Part shown: in pieces, positions 48,498 through 59,300 of the stretch
Numbering within the stretch: position 1 is the first letter of the stretch
Layout of the letters: each line of letters begins with the position of its first letter
NCBI RefSeq assembly: GCF_002863005.1
Contig: NZ_PKDG01000024.1
Location: 27,150 to 91,149 of the forward strand
Source of the DNA: Pseudoxanthomonas sp.
GTDB taxonomy: Bacteria; Pseudomonadota; Gammaproteobacteria; Xanthomonadales; Xanthomonadaceae
Length of the DNA stretch: 64,000 bases
Direction of reading: 5' to 3'
Program-made: the position numbers and the translations under genes
The notes under the pieces: generated by a model
Seen by the model: the letters and a program-made list of their open reading frames with translations, nothing else
The model's database searches: none
Told to the model about the DNA's origin: nothing

Positions 48498-50345
48498 TTA
48501 CTCGTTTCCTGCCTCGGGGGACGGCAGCCCGTGCAGGTTAGCGTAGATTCGCTCGGCCAGTGCGGCGTTCACCCCGTCGACGCGGGCGATCTCGTCGGCA
48601 CCGGCGGCCTTCAGCCCTGCCAGCCCGCCGAAGTGCTTGAGCAGGCTCGCGCGCCGGCGCGGACCGATGCCGGGAATGTCCTCCAGCTTGCTGGTCATGC
48701 GCGCCTTCTGCCGCTTGCCACGATGCCCGGTGATGGCGAACCGGTGCGCCTCGTCGCGCACTTGCTGGATCAGCTGCAGGGCCGGCGACGCGGCACCCGG
48801 CCGCAATTCGCGGCCATCGGGCAGGACCAGCGCCTCGTGCCCCGCACGCCGTTCGACTCCCTTGGCCACACCGACAAGCGTGACGCCATCCACGCCCAGG
48901 TCCGCGAGCGCGGACTGCGCCTGCGCGAGTTGTCCCGCGCCACCGTCGATCAGCAGCACGTCCGGCAACACGCCGCCTTCTTCCACCGCGCGCCGGAAGC
49001 GCCGCTCGATGGCCTGGTGCATGGCGGCGAAATCGTCGCCGGGCGTGATCCCGGTGATGTTGTAGCGACGATACTGCGAACGTACCGCGCCGGCGGCGTC
49101 GAACACGACGCAGGACGCGACCGTCGCTTCGCCCATGGTGTGGCTGATGTCGAAGCACTCGATGCGCTTGGCGACCTCGGGCAGTCCCAGCAGTTCCTTC
49201 AGCGCCTCGCTGCGTGCGGTCTGCGCGTTCCGGCTGCCGAGTTCGGTCACCAGCGCGATCTCCGCATTGCGCCGCGCCAGGTCCAGGTAGCCCGCGCGTT
49301 CGCTGCGGACGCTCCACTTCAGCTGCACCTTGCGACCGGCCGCGGCCGCCAGTGCATGTTCGATCAGCTCCGCCTCGGGGATCTCGCGGTCCAGCACGAT
49401 CTCCTGCGGTGCCGGCTGCTCGGCGTAGTACTGCGACACGAAGGCACCCAGCACTTCGGCGGCGGAGTCCTCGCCGTTGGTCTTCGGGAAGAACGTGCGC
49501 GTGCCGAGGTTGCGACCATCGCGGAAGGCCAGCAACAGCACGCACGCCTGGCTGCCCTGCATCGCACAGGCCAGCACGTCGAGGTCGGCGGCGTGTCCGT
49601 CCACGTACTGGCGCGCCTGCAGCGTGCGGATCGAAGCCACCAGATCGCGCAGCCGCGCCGCCTGCTCGAACTCCAGGTTCGCGCTGGCCTGCTCCATCGC
49701 GCTGCCCAGTTCGCGCGTCAGTTCGTCGCTGCGGCCGTCGAGGAACAACGTCGCGCGCCGCGCCGCTTCCGCGTAGTCCGCCTCCTCCACCAGTCCGACG
49801 CACGGCGCGCTGCAGCGGCCGATCTGGTACTGCAGGCAAGGCCGCGACCGGTTGCGGAAGACGCTGTCCTCGCAATTGCGGATGCGGAACAGCTTCTGCA
49901 TCAGGTTCAGGGTTTCGCGAACCGCGCCGGCGCTGGGATACGGACCGAAGTAGCGCCCGGGCACTGCGCGCGCGCCACGATGGAATGCGATGCGCGGCCA
50001 CGCCTCGCGCGTGAGCAGCACGTACGGATAGCTCTTGTCGTCGCGCAGCAGCACGTTGTAGCGCGGCGTCAGCGACTTGATCAGCTGGTTCTCCAGCAGC
50101 AGCGCCTCCGCTTCGGTGCGCGTGACCGTCACGTCCATGCGCGCGACCTGGGTCAGCATGGACAGGGTCCGCGGCGACTTGGGCGAGTTGCTGAAATAGC
50201 TGGCCACGCGCTTGCGCAGCGCGCCGGCCTTGCCGACGTAGAGCAGCGTATCGTCGGCCGCGTACATGCGGTACACGCCGGGTGCCGTGCTCAAGCCGGC
50301 GGCGAATGCCTTGCCGTCGAATTCCGCCTGGGGACTGCCGCTCAT
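48498..50345 (-). CDS. uvrC: Excinuclease ABC subunit C
   Basis: The 615-residue nuclease makes both incisions in UvrABC repair. It has a GIY-YIG domain (PGVYRMYAADDTLLYVGKAG), a UVR motif near ANLEFEQAARLRDL, an RNase H-like endonuclease domain (CFDISHTMGEATVAS, DVLLIDGGAGQL) and C-terminal HhH motifs (LEDIPGIGPRRRASLLKHFG). Its ATG overlaps the stop of the upstream gene by four bases. Confidence 0.97.
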   Translation of the reverse strand: MSGSPQAEFDGKAFAAGLSTAPGVYRMYAADDTLLYVGKAGALRKRVASYFSNSPKSPRTLSMLTQVARMDVTVTRTEAEALLLENQLIKSLTPRYNVLLRDDKSYPYVLLTREAWPRIAFHRGARAVPGRYFGPYPSAGAVRETLNLMQKLFRIRNCEDSVFRNRSRPCLQYQIGRCSAPCVGLVEEADYAEAARRATLFLDGRSDELTRELGSAMEQASANLEFEQAARLRDLVASIRTLQARQYVDGHAADLDVLACAMQGSQACVLLLAFRDGRNLGTRTFFPKTNGEDSAAEVLGAFVSQYYAEQPAPQEIVLDREIPEAELIEHALAAAAGRKVQLKWSVRSERAGYLDLARRNAEIALVTELGSRNAQTARSEALKELLGLPEVAKRIECFDISHTMGEATVASCVVFDAAGAVRSQYRRYNITGITPGDDFAAMHQAIERRFRRAVEEGGVLPDVLLIDGGAGQLAQAQSALADLGVDGVTLVGVAKGVERRAGHEALVLPDGRELRPGAASPALQLIQQVRDEAHRFAITGHRGKRQKARMTSKLEDIPGIGPRRRASLLKHFGGLAGLKAAGADEIARVDGVNAALAERIYANLHGLPSPEAGNE

Positions 50346-51766
50346 TCGTCGATCGGGACGTGGCTCAGTTCGCCGGTGGCGATATCGTAACGGAGCACCG
50401 CGTGGGCATCGGTTTCCGCGATCCACACGGCACCTGCCGCCACCGACAGGCCGGCCGGTCCCTGCAGGCGTCGTGGCAGCGAGACCGTGGTCAGTTCGCC
50501 GCCGCCCAATCGCAGCGTACGCAGCGTGCCGTTGCCGCTGTCGGCGATCCACATGACCGGCGCATCGGGGCTCAGCGCCACCGCCTGCGGGTGCTGCAGG
50601 CGGGCGCGGTCGCGCGGACCGTCCTCGTCGCCGAAGCTCCAGGCGCCCTGGCCGACCAGCGTCTGCACGGTATCGCCACGCAGCTGCAGGGAGCGCACGG
50701 CCGAACCCAGGGCATCGCAGACGTACAGGGTCTGCAGGACCGCGGCCAGTCCCACGGGCTGCGCGAACGCCGCCATCGGACCGCTGCCATCGCGGACATC
50801 CAGTTGGCCCGACCCGGCGCGCGCGCGGATCTCGCGCGTTCCCAGGTCGTAGCTCCAAATCCGGTTGTCGCCGGCCATGGCCAGGAAGATCTGGTTGTTG
50901 TTCACCACCAGCGCCTGCGGCTGGTTGAGCGCCACGTCCCGCGCGGCGCCGACCACGCCCTCGGTCGGATCGCCCGCGCGGCCGTTGCCGCACAGCGTGT
51001 CCACCGTGCTGGTCGGCAGGTTGATGCGGCGGAGCGCGTGGTTGCCGGTATCCGCGACGTAAAGCGACTCGCGCACCAGCGCCAGGCCCTGCGGGCGACG
51101 GAATGCGGCGTGGTTCAACTCGCCATCGGCGAAGTCCGGCGTACCCATGCCGAACTGGCGGATGACCCGACCATGATGGTTGCACTCCAGCACCCGGTGG
51201 TGGCCGCTGTCGGCGACGAACAGCCGGTCCGGCGTGGCCACCACTCCGGTCGGAAAGCACAACGGCATCCGGGGCTCGGGGTGGGCGTCCCGGAACACCC
51301 GCAGGTCATCGTCCGGCGGCACATGCAGGCCATCGCACAGGCGTGCGATCTGCCGCTCCAGGTCCGCCAGCCCTTCTGCCCCCATCGCACGGTGGCGCAC
51401 GTGGCCTTCGCCATCGATCAGCAGCACCGTTGGCCAGGCGTCGACGCCATAGCGCTGCCAGGCGACCCAATCCGCGTCGTGCGCCACCGGCAGCGAAACA
51501 CCGTGGCGGCGCAGGCGCTTCACCGCGCTCTGCGGGTCCCGCTCGCTATCGAAACGGGGTACGTTGATCGCCAAGGCCTGCAGCCGCCCCAGGTAACGCG
51601 CCTGCAGGACCGCCAGGTCGTTGAGCCGTTGCGCGCACCAGGCGGAGGCACTGTTGACGAACGCGAGGGCCACGATGCGGCCGCGCTGCTCGTGCAGCGA
51701 GGTCGCGGGCGCGTTCAGCCATTGCAGGCCTCGCGGCAGTTCGGGAGCCAGGGTGGTGTCGTTCAT
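50342..51766 (-). CDS. Thioredoxin-like/NHL-repeat protein (NHLRC2-like)
   Basis: The 474-residue protein has an N-terminal thioredoxin-fold domain (about residues 1-145). It has one Cys in SASAWCAQ instead of a CxxC pair, so it is not a normal disulfide reductase. At least five NHL beta-propeller repeats follow (LFVADSGHHRVLE, LYVADTGNHALRR, MWIADSGNGTLRT). The architecture matches NHLRC2-type proteins of unknown function. There is no signal peptide. The stop overlaps uvrC. Confidence 0.85.
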   Translation of the reverse strand: MNDTTLAPELPRGLQWLNAPATSLHEQRGRIVALAFVNSASAWCAQRLNDLAVLQARYLGRLQALAINVPRFDSERDPQSAVKRLRRHGVSLPVAHDADWVAWQRYGVDAWPTVLLIDGEGHVRHRAMGAEGLADLERQIARLCDGLHVPPDDDLRVFRDAHPEPRMPLCFPTGVVATPDRLFVADSGHHRVLECNHHGRVIRQFGMGTPDFADGELNHAAFRRPQGLALVRESLYVADTGNHALRRINLPTSTVDTLCGNGRAGDPTEGVVGAARDVALNQPQALVVNNNQIFLAMAGDNRIWSYDLGTREIRARAGSGQLDVRDGSGPMAAFAQPVGLAAVLQTLYVCDALGSAVRSLQLRGDTVQTLVGQGAWSFGDEDGPRDRARLQHPQAVALSPDAPVMWIADSGNGTLRTLRLGGGELTTVSLPRRLQGPAGLSVAAGAVWIAETDAHAVLRYDIATGELSHVPIDE

Positions 51767-51788
51767 CCGCTTCGATTATGCCCCAGTC

Positions 51789-52253
51789 TCAGTTGGCGGC
51801 GAGTCGGGCCACGACCGCCTGTGCCGCCGAATCGACCAGTCGCCAGACCTGCTGGAAGTCTTCCGGCCCGCCCGTGTAGGGATCGGGCACCTCGCCTGCG
51901 GCTTCCAGGCCGGCCCACTCCAGCAGCAGCACGACGCGTCCCCGGGCCGCGGCCGGGGCCATGCGCAGGACATCGCGGAGATTGGCCCGGTCGGCGCACA
52001 GGATCCAGTCGAAGGTGTCGAAGTCGTCCGCCGTCACCTGGCGTGCCCGCTGTCCGCCGATGTCGACGCCGTGTCCGCGTGCGCAGGCGATCGCGCGCCG
52101 ATCGGGGGGCTCGCCGGCATGCCAGCCGCCGGTGCCCGCGGAATCGACCCGCACGCGCCCGGCCAGCGCGGAGGCCTCAAGACGCGCGCGCAACGCTCCT
52201 TCGGCCATCGGTGACCGGCAGATGTTGCCCAGGCACACGACCAGCAGGTTCAC
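51789..52253 (-). CDS. Low-molecular-weight protein-tyrosine phosphatase
   Basis: The GTG at 52253 overlaps the kdsB stop (GTGA) and gives a 154-residue protein. The phosphate loop CLGNICRS (C-x5-R) is near the N-terminus, and the general-acid DPYTG is late in the chain, as in the family. In Gram-negatives such enzymes often act on tyrosine kinases controlling polysaccharide export; the LPS genes around it fit this, but no kinase is visible. Confidence 0.93.
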   Translation of the reverse strand: MNLLVVCLGNICRSPMAEGALRARLEASALAGRVRVDSAGTGGWHAGEPPDRRAIACARGHGVDIGGQRARQVTADDFDTFDWILCADRANLRDVLRMAPAAARGRVVLLLEWAGLEAAGEVPDPYTGGPEDFQQVWRLVDSAAQAVVARLAAN

Positions 52254-53011
52254 GCCTGCGCCTGCAGGATGGCCTCGGCACGCGCGAGATCTTCGGGTGT
52301 GTCGACGCCGGGTGGAAAGGGTTCCGGCGTCAGCGCGACGGCGATGCGGTGCCCCGCCTCCAGCACCCGCAACTGTTCCAGCGACTCGACCTGCTCGAGC
52401 CGGCCCGGCGGCATTGCCGAGAAGCGACGCAGGAATCCCGCGCGGTAGGCGTAGATGCCGATGTGCCGCAGCCATGCGCCCGGCGGCAGCACGTCGCGCG
52501 ACCGGGCGAACGCGTCGCGGTCCCACGGAATGGGCGCGCGGCTGAAATACAAAGCATCGCCATTGGCTGCGCGCACCAGCTTGACCGCATTCGGGTCGAA
52601 CAGCGTCGCCGCATCGTCGACGGGCACGGCCAGCGTCGCCATGTCCGCGCCGCTCGTAGCCAGCGCATCGGCCACGGCACGGATGCCGGCCGGTGGCGCG
52701 AACGGTTCGTCGCCCTGCAGGTTAACCACCAGCGCATCATCGGCCCAGCCGGCGATGTCGGCGCACTCGGCGAGCCGGTCGCTGCCCGACGCGTGGCGCT
52801 CGGACGTCATCGCGACCAGAACCTCGGTGCCCTGCAACGCCTCGCGTATGCGGGCGTCATCGGTGGCTACCCACACCTCGCGCGCGCCGGCGGCCAGCGC
52901 ACGACGGGCGACATGCACGACCAGCGGCGTGCCGCCTAGCAGTCGCAAGGGTTTTCCCGGCAGCCGTGAGGCCGCATAGCGAGCGGGAATGGCGACGATG
53001 AAATCGGTCAT
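52250..53011 (-). CDS. kdsB: 3-deoxy-manno-octulosonate cytidylyltransferase
   Basis: The 253-residue enzyme activates Kdo as CMP-Kdo for the LPS inner core. The nucleotidyl-transferase start [35 protein letters not shown] and RHIGIYAYR are all diagnostic. It lies between lpxK and a tyrosine phosphatase in an LPS-envelope gene chain. Confidence 0.97.
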   Translation of the reverse strand: MTDFIVAIPARYAASRLPGKPLRLLGGTPLVVHVARRALAAGAREVWVATDDARIREALQGTEVLVAMTSERHASGSDRLAECADIAGWADDALVVNLQGDEPFAPPAGIRAVADALATSGADMATLAVPVDDAATLFDPNAVKLVRAANGDALYFSRAPIPWDRDAFARSRDVLPPGAWLRHIGIYAYRAGFLRRFSAMPPGRLEQVESLEQLRVLEAGHRIAVALTPEPFPPGVDTPEDLARAEAILQAQA

Positions 53012-53041
53012 CGGAATCCGGAGCGGGTCGGGAGAGGACTT

Positions 53042-54058
53042 CTATTCTGCGGCCGCATTGGCAGCGGGCGCGAGTCGTTCCAGCAGGGCTATCCAGAACG
53101 CCTCCGGCAGTTTCGCAACGACCGGCACGCTGTAGAACCATGCGTTGGCGAACGTCGCGCACTTCACGGCGTCCTTTTCGGTCATCAGCACCGGCAGTTC
53201 GCTGCCGAACGAGAAATCCTCGGCCTGGTACGCATGGTGGTCCGCGAACGCATGCGGCACCACGCCCAGGCCTTTCGCGCGCAGCATGGCGAAGAAACGG
53301 CCTGGATTGCCGATGCCGGCCACCGCATGCACGCGCTGGCCGACGAAGGCAGACAACGGCTTCGGCCGGCCACCGCGCAAGGGCAGCGCATCGTCCGCCT
53401 GCAAATGCATGGGCCATTCGCCGAAAGCGGCACCCGACTGTGCATCGGGAAGGTTGACGACGCGGAACGCGCACGCCGCCGCGCGCTCGACCGGCTCGCG
53501 CAACGGACCGGCAGGCATCAGGCGGCCGTTGCCGTAGCGGCGCGCGCCGTCGATCACTTCGATCTCCACGTCACGCTGCAGGCGATAGTGCTGCAGACCG
53601 TCGTCGCAGATGACCAGGTCGCAGCCCGCGGCCACCAGTGCCCTGGCGGCGGCGACGCGATCACGATCCACGCGCACGCGGGTACCGGTATGTCGGGCGA
53701 TGAGGACGGGTTCGTCGCCGCCGTCGGCCGGCGGCGTGGCGGCGTCGACCCACCGGGCCTGGCCGTCGTCGTCGCGGCCGTAGCCGCGGCTGGCCACACC
53801 CGGCCTGAACCCGGCCGCGCGCAGCCGCTCGACCAGCGCGATGGTCAGGGGTGTCTTGCCAGTGCCGCCGGCCGTGATGTTGCCCACCACGATGACCGGA
53901 ACGCCGACGCGGTGCCGGCGCAACACGCCCAGCCCGTACAGGCGTGCCCGCGCCGCGACCAGCGCGCCGTAGACGGCCGCCAGTGCACGCGCCCACAGCG
54001 GCACCGTGCCGTCGCCGAACCAGTACGCGGGAGGTTGCGGCATCGCGCGCCTGCTCAC
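53042..54058 (-). CDS. lpxK: Tetraacyldisaccharide 4'-kinase
   Basis: LpxK phosphorylates the lipid A disaccharide to make lipid IVA at the inner membrane. The P-loop is [32 protein letters not shown] and a late MTEKDAVK are conserved. The GTG at 54058 overlaps the msbA stop (GTGA) and gives 338 residues; an ATG at 54043 would remove five residues. The pairing with msbA and kdsB is the usual lipid A export and assembly set. Confidence 0.94.
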   Translation of the reverse strand: MSRRAMPQPPAYWFGDGTVPLWARALAAVYGALVAARARLYGLGVLRRHRVGVPVIVVGNITAGGTGKTPLTIALVERLRAAGFRPGVASRGYGRDDDGQARWVDAATPPADGGDEPVLIARHTGTRVRVDRDRVAAARALVAAGCDLVICDDGLQHYRLQRDVEIEVIDGARRYGNGRLMPAGPLREPVERAAACAFRVVNLPDAQSGAAFGEWPMHLQADDALPLRGGRPKPLSAFVGQRVHAVAGIGNPGRFFAMLRAKGLGVVPHAFADHHAYQAEDFSFGSELPVLMTEKDAVKCATFANAWFYSVPVVAKLPEAFWIALLERLAPAANAAAE

Positions 54059-55809
54059 CCCGCCTCGCCCTCGCGGAACTGCATCTGGTAGAGGTGAGCG
54101 TACAGGCCGCCATGCGCGAGCAGTTCGGCATGGGTGCCCTGCTCCACCAGACGCCCCTGGTCCAGCACCAACACCTGGTCTGCATGCTCGATGGTCGACA
54201 GGCGGTGCGCGATGACGAGCGTGGTGCGGTCCGGCATCAGCTTCTGCAGCGCGTTCTGCACCAGGCGCTCGGACTCGTTGTCGAGCGCTGCGGTCGCTTC
54301 GTCGAGGATGAGGATCGGCGCGTCCTTCAGCATCGCGCGTGCGATCGCCAGGCGCTGGCGCTGCCCGCCCGACAGGCGTCCGCCCTTGTTGCCGATCGGC
54401 GCCTGCATGCCTTCGGGCAGCTCGTGCACGAACTCCATCGCGTTGGCGCCGCGCACAGCATCCTCCATCGCCGCGGCATCCGCGCCCTGCAGTTCGCCAT
54501 AGGCGACGTTCGCGGCCACCGTGCCATCGAACAGCATCACCTGCTGGCCGACGAGCGCGATCTGACGGCGCAGGTCGGCCAGCCGGTAGTCCTGCAGGGG
54601 ATGGCCATCGAGCAGGATCTGGCCGGACTCGGCCTCGTAGAACCGCGGGATCAGCTTGATGAGGGTCGACTTCCCGCTGCCGGAGCGTCCCACGATGGCG
54701 GTCACCGTGCCAGGGCGCGCAGTGAAGCTGATGCCCTCCAGCGCAGGCCGGCTCTGGCCCGGATAGCGGGTGGTGATGTCGCGGAACTCGACCACGCCGC
54801 TGGCACGGTCCAGCGGACGCCGGCCATGGTCCTGTTCGTCCTCGGCATCGAGCACGGCGAACAGGCGCTGTGCGGAGGCCACGCCCCGCTGCAGCATGTT
54901 CTGCACGTTGGTCAGCTGCTTCAGCGCCGGGATGATGGCCATCATCGACACCATCAGCGAAACGAAGCCGCCCGCCGTCAGGCGTCCCGCCATCGCCTCG
55001 CGCCCGGCGAAGAACAGCAGCAGCGCCAGTCCCACCGCACCCATCAGCTGCACCATGGCCGACGAGATGCTGCGGGTCGCCTCCACCTTCATGGCCAGCC
55101 GCAGGTTGGTGTCCGCCAGCCCGGCATAGCGCGCCAGTTCGTTCTGCTGGGCGCCGTAGATCTTCACTTCCTGCTGGTTGGACAGCGTCTGGTCGGCGGC
55201 CTGCATCATCTGCGCACCGCTTTCCTGGATGCGGTGGCTGATGCGGCGATACCGCTTGGCCACCGTATCCATCATCCAGGCCAGCGGCGGCGCCATCAGC
55301 AGGATGGCGATCGTCACCTGCCAACTGGTGTACAGCATCACCGCTAGCATGGCGATGACCTGCAACGACTGCTGCACCATCACCTTCATCGCATCTACGG
55401 CGGCCTGGGCCACCTGGTCGCTGTCCGATCCCAGGCGGACCAGCATCGAGGGCACCGGTTCGGTGTCGAAGCGCAGGCCCGGCAGGCGCAGGTACTTGCC
55501 CAGGACATCGACCCGGAAATCGCGGGCGATGCTACGCGCCGCCTTGCCCATGCCCATGTCGGTGATGTAGCCCGCCAGCCCGCGGATCACGAACAGACCC
55601 ACGATGTAGGCCGGCAACAGCAGGCTTTTCGCCTCGTCGCGCTTGATGAAGGTCTCGTCGACCACGCTCTCCATCAGCTTGGCGAACGCGCCGCCGGCAC
55701 CGGCTTCCAGCAGCATGCCGATCGCCGCCAGCAGCAGTAGGCCCCGATAGGGAGTGGCGAAGCCGAGCAGCCGCTTGTAGACCTGCCAGGGCGAATCGGT
55801 TCCGCTCAC
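54055..55809 (-). CDS. msbA: Lipid A export ATP-binding/permease protein
   Basis: The 584-residue ABC half-transporter flips lipid A-core across the inner membrane. Six membrane helices occupy about residues 20-315. The ATPase has Walker [10 protein letters not shown] (374-382), the signature LSGGQRQR and Walker [13 protein letters not shown]. It overlaps exbD by four bases upstream and lpxK downstream. Confidence 0.96.
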   Translation of the reverse strand: MSGTDSPWQVYKRLLGFATPYRGLLLLAAIGMLLEAGAGGAFAKLMESVVDETFIKRDEAKSLLLPAYIVGLFVIRGLAGYITDMGMGKAARSIARDFRVDVLGKYLRLPGLRFDTEPVPSMLVRLGSDSDQVAQAAVDAMKVMVQQSLQVIAMLAVMLYTSWQVTIAILLMAPPLAWMMDTVAKRYRRISHRIQESGAQMMQAADQTLSNQQEVKIYGAQQNELARYAGLADTNLRLAMKVEATRSISSAMVQLMGAVGLALLLFFAGREAMAGRLTAGGFVSLMVSMMAIIPALKQLTNVQNMLQRGVASAQRLFAVLDAEDEQDHGRRPLDRASGVVEFRDITTRYPGQSRPALEGISFTARPGTVTAIVGRSGSGKSTLIKLIPRFYEAESGQILLDGHPLQDYRLADLRRQIALVGQQVMLFDGTVAANVAYGELQGADAAAMEDAVRGANAMEFVHELPEGMQAPIGNKGGRLSGGQRQRLAIARAMLKDAPILILDEATAALDNESERLVQNALQKLMPDRTTLVIAHRLSTIEHADQVLVLDQGRLVEQGTHAELLAHGGLYAHLYQMQFREGEAG

Positions 55810-56228
55810 TTCTGCGCCTCCGGCGCACTGGCGATGTTGATCCGGCGGAAGCCCAGCTGGCCGAGCGCGTCCAGTGCGGTCACCACCGCCTGGTGCGGCG
55901 TGCGTGCGTCGGCACGCAACAGCACGGGGCGGCTGCGGTCGCTGCCGGCCACCTGCTGCAGGGTCTGCTTGAGCGCGTCGATGTCGGGACGGATGACCTC
56001 GTGCTCGTCGACGAAATAGCGTCCGTCGGCGTTGACCAGCACGCTGAGGGCCTTCACCTGTGCGGCGACCGGTTCGCCCGCCGCGCTAGGCAACTGCAGT
56101 TGCAGCATCGAGCGGGCATCGAAGGTGGTGGTGATGACGAAGAAGATGATCAGCACCAGGATCACGTCGATCAACGGCACCAGGTTGATCTCGGGCTCTT
56201 CCTGCGAGCGGTCGTCGCGGATGCGCAT
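55806..56228 (-). CDS. exbD: ExbD/TolR-family biopolymer transport protein
   Basis: The 140-residue protein has one membrane helix (INLVPLIDVILVLIIFFVIT) whose Asp carries protons in this family, then a periplasmic domain. With the ExbB-like protein encoded nine bases upstream it forms a proton-driven motor that energises TonB-type proteins or another envelope process. Its overlap with msbA suggests a link with envelope assembly. Confidence 0.93.
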   Translation of the reverse strand: MRIRDDRSQEEPEINLVPLIDVILVLIIFFVITTTFDARSMLQLQLPSAAGEPVAAQVKALSVLVNADGRYFVDEHEVIRPDIDALKQTLQQVAGSDRSRPVLLRADARTPHQAVVTALDALGQLGFRRINIASAPEAQK

Positions 56229-56237
56229 GCGCGGGCC

Positions 56238-56903
56238 TCAGGCGCTCGTCGGTGCTGTGGCCGGCGCGACCGCGCCGCCCGACCGGACGACCGCGCGCGG
56301 GTGGCGCGCCTCCAGCGCATCGACCAGGGCGGTGGCCTCCTTCTCCATCTCGATCACGTAGCCGGTGACCTTGCCCCGGAAATAGCGATGGAACAGCAGC
56401 GCAGGGATGGCGACGATCATGCCGGCCGCCGCGCACACGAGCGCCTTGCCGATACCGCCCGCCAGCGCATTGACATCGCCGACGCCGCTGTCCTGGATGC
56501 CGAGGAACATCTGGATCATGCCGACCACCGTTCCCAGCAGGCCGAGCAGCGGGCCTGCGGACGCAATGCTGCCGAGCGCGTTGAGGAACTTCTCCATCCG
56601 GTGGACCACGTGGCGGCCGGTGTCCTCGATCCGCTCGCGGATCTGGTCGCGCGGCTTGCTGCGCACGTCCAGCGCCGCCGCCAGCAGTTCACCCAGCGGG
56701 GAGTTGCGCCGAAGCGATTCCACGTGCGCGGCCTCGAGCTGGCCCCGCGCGGCCCAGGCACGGACTTCCTCGCCCAGTCCGGGCGGCAGGATCTCCTTGC
56801 GGCGCAACGACCAGAAGCGCTCCACCACTATGGCCAGGGCCAGCACGCCGAGCAGCAGCAGCGGGATCATCGGCCAACCGCCGGCCTTCACCAGTTCCAG
56901 CAC
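56238..56903 (-). CDS. exbB: MotA/TolQ/ExbB-family proton channel protein
   Basis: The GTG at 56903 preceded by GGAGGA gives 221 residues. There are three membrane helices: MIPLLLLGVLALAIVVERFW near the N-terminus, then SAGPLLGLLGTVVGMIQMF with the conserved family signature, then ALVCAAAGMIVAIPALLFH. It pairs with the ExbD-like protein. It starts two bases after the comEC stop. Confidence 0.93.
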   Translation of the reverse strand: MLELVKAGGWPMIPLLLLGVLALAIVVERFWSLRRKEILPPGLGEEVRAWAARGQLEAAHVESLRRNSPLGELLAAALDVRSKPRDQIRERIEDTGRHVVHRMEKFLNALGSIASAGPLLGLLGTVVGMIQMFLGIQDSGVGDVNALAGGIGKALVCAAAGMIVAIPALLFHRYFRGKVTGYVIEMEKEATALVDALEARHPRAVVRSGGAVAPATAPTSA

Positions 56904-56905
56904 GT

Positions 56906-59299
56906 TCAGTCCTCCGGCGCATCCGGCCGTCCTTCTTCCAGCCGATAGGATAGCCCACCGGCCTGCCGCCGCCGTACGGCGTCCCACCAGCGTGGTCGCG
57001 CGTGACGCCGTTCACGCAGCTGCAGCCCGCCCTTGCCCAGCCACACGCGCAGGGCTCCGCCCGTCTGGGTATCGACGACCTCCGCCCCCTGGGTGCGCCA
57101 GCGCGCCACCACCCCGGCCCGCGGGTGGCCGAACCGATTGCCGGCCCCACTGGCATTCAGTGCAAGCCGCGGCGAGGTGGCGGCGATGAAGGCCGGATCC
57201 GACGACCCCGCGCTGCCATGGTGCGGCAGCACGACGACGTCGGCGCGCAATCCGGCGGCATCGCGATGGACCAGGCTCCGCTCGACGATGGCGCCGATAT
57301 CGCCCGGCAGCAGCGCGCTCCCGTGCGCGGTCTCCACCTTCAGCACGCAACTCGATTCATTGCCCAGATAAGGGAAATGCAGACCCGGGTGCAGGAAGCG
57401 GAAATGCACGCCGTCCCACGTCCACGACGCGCCGGCGAGACAGGCCGCGCTGGCGTCCACGCCGCTGCCAGGAGGCGCCAGCACGACGTTTACCGGCAGG
57501 CTGTCGCGCACGGCGTCGACCCCTCCGGCATGGTCGTTGTCCGCATGGCTGACCACCAGCGCATGCAGGCGCGGCACCCCCAGCGCTCGCAGGGCCGGCA
57601 CCACCGCACGTTCGCCGGCATCGAATCCCTCCTCCACCGCCGGACCGGCATCGAACAGCAGCGCATGGTTCGCCGTGCGTACCAGCGCGGAGAGTCCCTG
57701 TCCCACGTCGATCACGACCAGCTCCACCTCGCCCGCGCCGGGCCGTTCGCTATCCGGCCACAGCAACGGCAGCCACAACAGCACCGCCAGCCATTTTCCC
57801 GGCACACCGCGGGGCAGTAACAACCAGAATCCGCCGATCAACGCCAGCCACAGCGTCCACGCGGGGCTTTCCGGCAACCACCACAACGCGCGGGGATGCG
57901 CGGCCACCCGCTCGAACCATCCCCAGCTCGGTTCGAAGCAGGTCGCCGCCAACCTCCAGGCCCATCCACCGGCACCCGCGTGCAGCACCTCCAGTGCCGT
58001 CCCGAGCAGGGCCAGCGGCACGACGACCAGACTCCACCAGGGAATCGCCAGGAGGTTCGCCAGCGGACCCGCGAGCGAGGCCTGGCCGAACAGCACGACG
58101 GTGAACGGCAACAGGCCGATCGTCGCGACGCCCTGTGCCGGCAGGAAGGCTTTCGCCCAGTGCATCGATGCCGGCAGGCACCAGGCCAGCCACGCAACGC
58201 CGCCGAAACTCAGCCAGAAGCCCGCCGCGAGCAGCGACAGCGGATCGCACAGCAGCACTGCCCACATCGCCAGCGCCAGCAAGTCGACGACCCGCACGTG
58301 GCGTCTTGCCACGCGCGCCAGCACCACTACGCCGATCATCAATACCGTGCGCACCGTCGGCAGGGCGAATCCGGCCACGGCGGCATACGCCAGCGCACCG
58401 GCCAATGCCGCCGCACCCGCGGCCTGTGGGCGCGGAACGCGACGGGCCAGCGCGGGAAACACCCACCACGCTCCTGCGGCCACCAGCGCGCAGGCGCCGG
58501 CCACCATGCCGACATGGAAGCCCGAGATCGCGATGAGATGCGTCAGCCCGGCAGCCCGCAGCACCTGCCAGTCGTGGTCATCCAGCCCCTGCGTGTCGCC
58601 CAGTGCCAGTGCCTGCACGAAACGCGCCATGCGGTCCGGCACGGCGGCAGCGATGCGCGCGGACATGCGGCTGCGCCAGGCATCGATGCCGCGCCCCGGC
58701 GACAGCCGACGCGCCGTACCGGGGTCGCGCACGTAGCCCATCGCGCTGATGCGCTGCGCCGCGGCGTAACGCTCGGTGTCCACCCCGCCCGGGTTCGCCA
58801 GCCCACGCGGCGCACGCACGCGGATCCGCAGATGCCAGCGTTCGCCAGCCCCCATCTGCATGCGCGCACCGGGTGCGGTGGCCCCGAAGTCGTCGTACCA
58901 CGAAAGCCGCAACAGGCGACCCCGCAACGGGGCCGGTTGATGCGCATCGGCGTCGACCCGCAACAGGAAGCGGGTTCGTCGCGCGCCGGGCTCGGGCAGG
59001 CCCATGACCCGCCCGGAGACCTCCACCTCCCTGCCCTCCCACGCCACCGGGAGCTGCACACCCAGGCTCCACGTGGCATGCAGGCCCGCCCATGCCGCAC
59101 CCGCGAGCAGCGCGCCCGCCCAGCGCCAGCGCCAGCGCCATGCGGCGCACCAGCCTGCGGCGCCTGCGGCGAGTCCCAGCCAGAGCATGGCCACCGCCGG
59201 CAGGGTCGGCTGCCACAGCATGCCCACCATGCCGAGCAGGAGCGCCGCCACGCATGCCAACCCGGCCGGCGCCGGAACGGGTGCGTCCGTCCGCCCCAT
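56906..59299 (-). CDS. comEC: DNA internalization channel ComEC/Rec2
   Basis: The 797-residue inner-membrane protein carries single-stranded DNA into the cytoplasm during natural transformation. It has an N-terminal DUF4131-type region (about residues 30-190), the competence membrane domain beginning near GLTHLIAISGFHVGM, and a C-terminal metallo-beta-lactamase domain with SHADNDHAGGVD and LPHHGSAGSSD. The start at 59299 is one base after the intI stop, so it is most simply co-transcribed with the integron integrase. Confidence 0.95.
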   Translation of the reverse strand: MGRTDAPVPAPAGLACVAALLLGMVGMLWQPTLPAVAMLWLGLAAGAAGWCAAWRWRWRWAGALLAGAAWAGLHATWSLGVQLPVAWEGREVEVSGRVMGLPEPGARRTRFLLRVDADAHQPAPLRGRLLRLSWYDDFGATAPGARMQMGAGERWHLRIRVRAPRGLANPGGVDTERYAAAQRISAMGYVRDPGTARRLSPGRGIDAWRSRMSARIAAAVPDRMARFVQALALGDTQGLDDHDWQVLRAAGLTHLIAISGFHVGMVAGACALVAAGAWWVFPALARRVPRPQAAGAAALAGALAYAAVAGFALPTVRTVLMIGVVVLARVARRHVRVVDLLALAMWAVLLCDPLSLLAAGFWLSFGGVAWLAWCLPASMHWAKAFLPAQGVATIGLLPFTVVLFGQASLAGPLANLLAIPWWSLVVVPLALLGTALEVLHAGAGGWAWRLAATCFEPSWGWFERVAAHPRALWWLPESPAWTLWLALIGGFWLLLPRGVPGKWLAVLLWLPLLWPDSERPGAGEVELVVIDVGQGLSALVRTANHALLFDAGPAVEEGFDAGERAVVPALRALGVPRLHALVVSHADNDHAGGVDAVRDSLPVNVVLAPPGSGVDASAACLAGASWTWDGVHFRFLHPGLHFPYLGNESSCVLKVETAHGSALLPGDIGAIVERSLVHRDAAGLRADVVVLPHHGSAGSSDPAFIAATSPRLALNASGAGNRFGHPRAGVVARWRTQGAEVVDTQTGGALRVWLGKGGLQLRERRHARPRWWDAVRRRQAGGLSYRLEEGRPDAPED

Positions 59300-59300
59300 C

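Noticed and set aside
53042..55324. A single 760-codon frame joining the lpxK region with sequence opposite its phase in msbA
   Set aside because: The upstream part is an out-of-frame reading of msbA; lpxK starts near 54058 and msbA is intact in its own frame.
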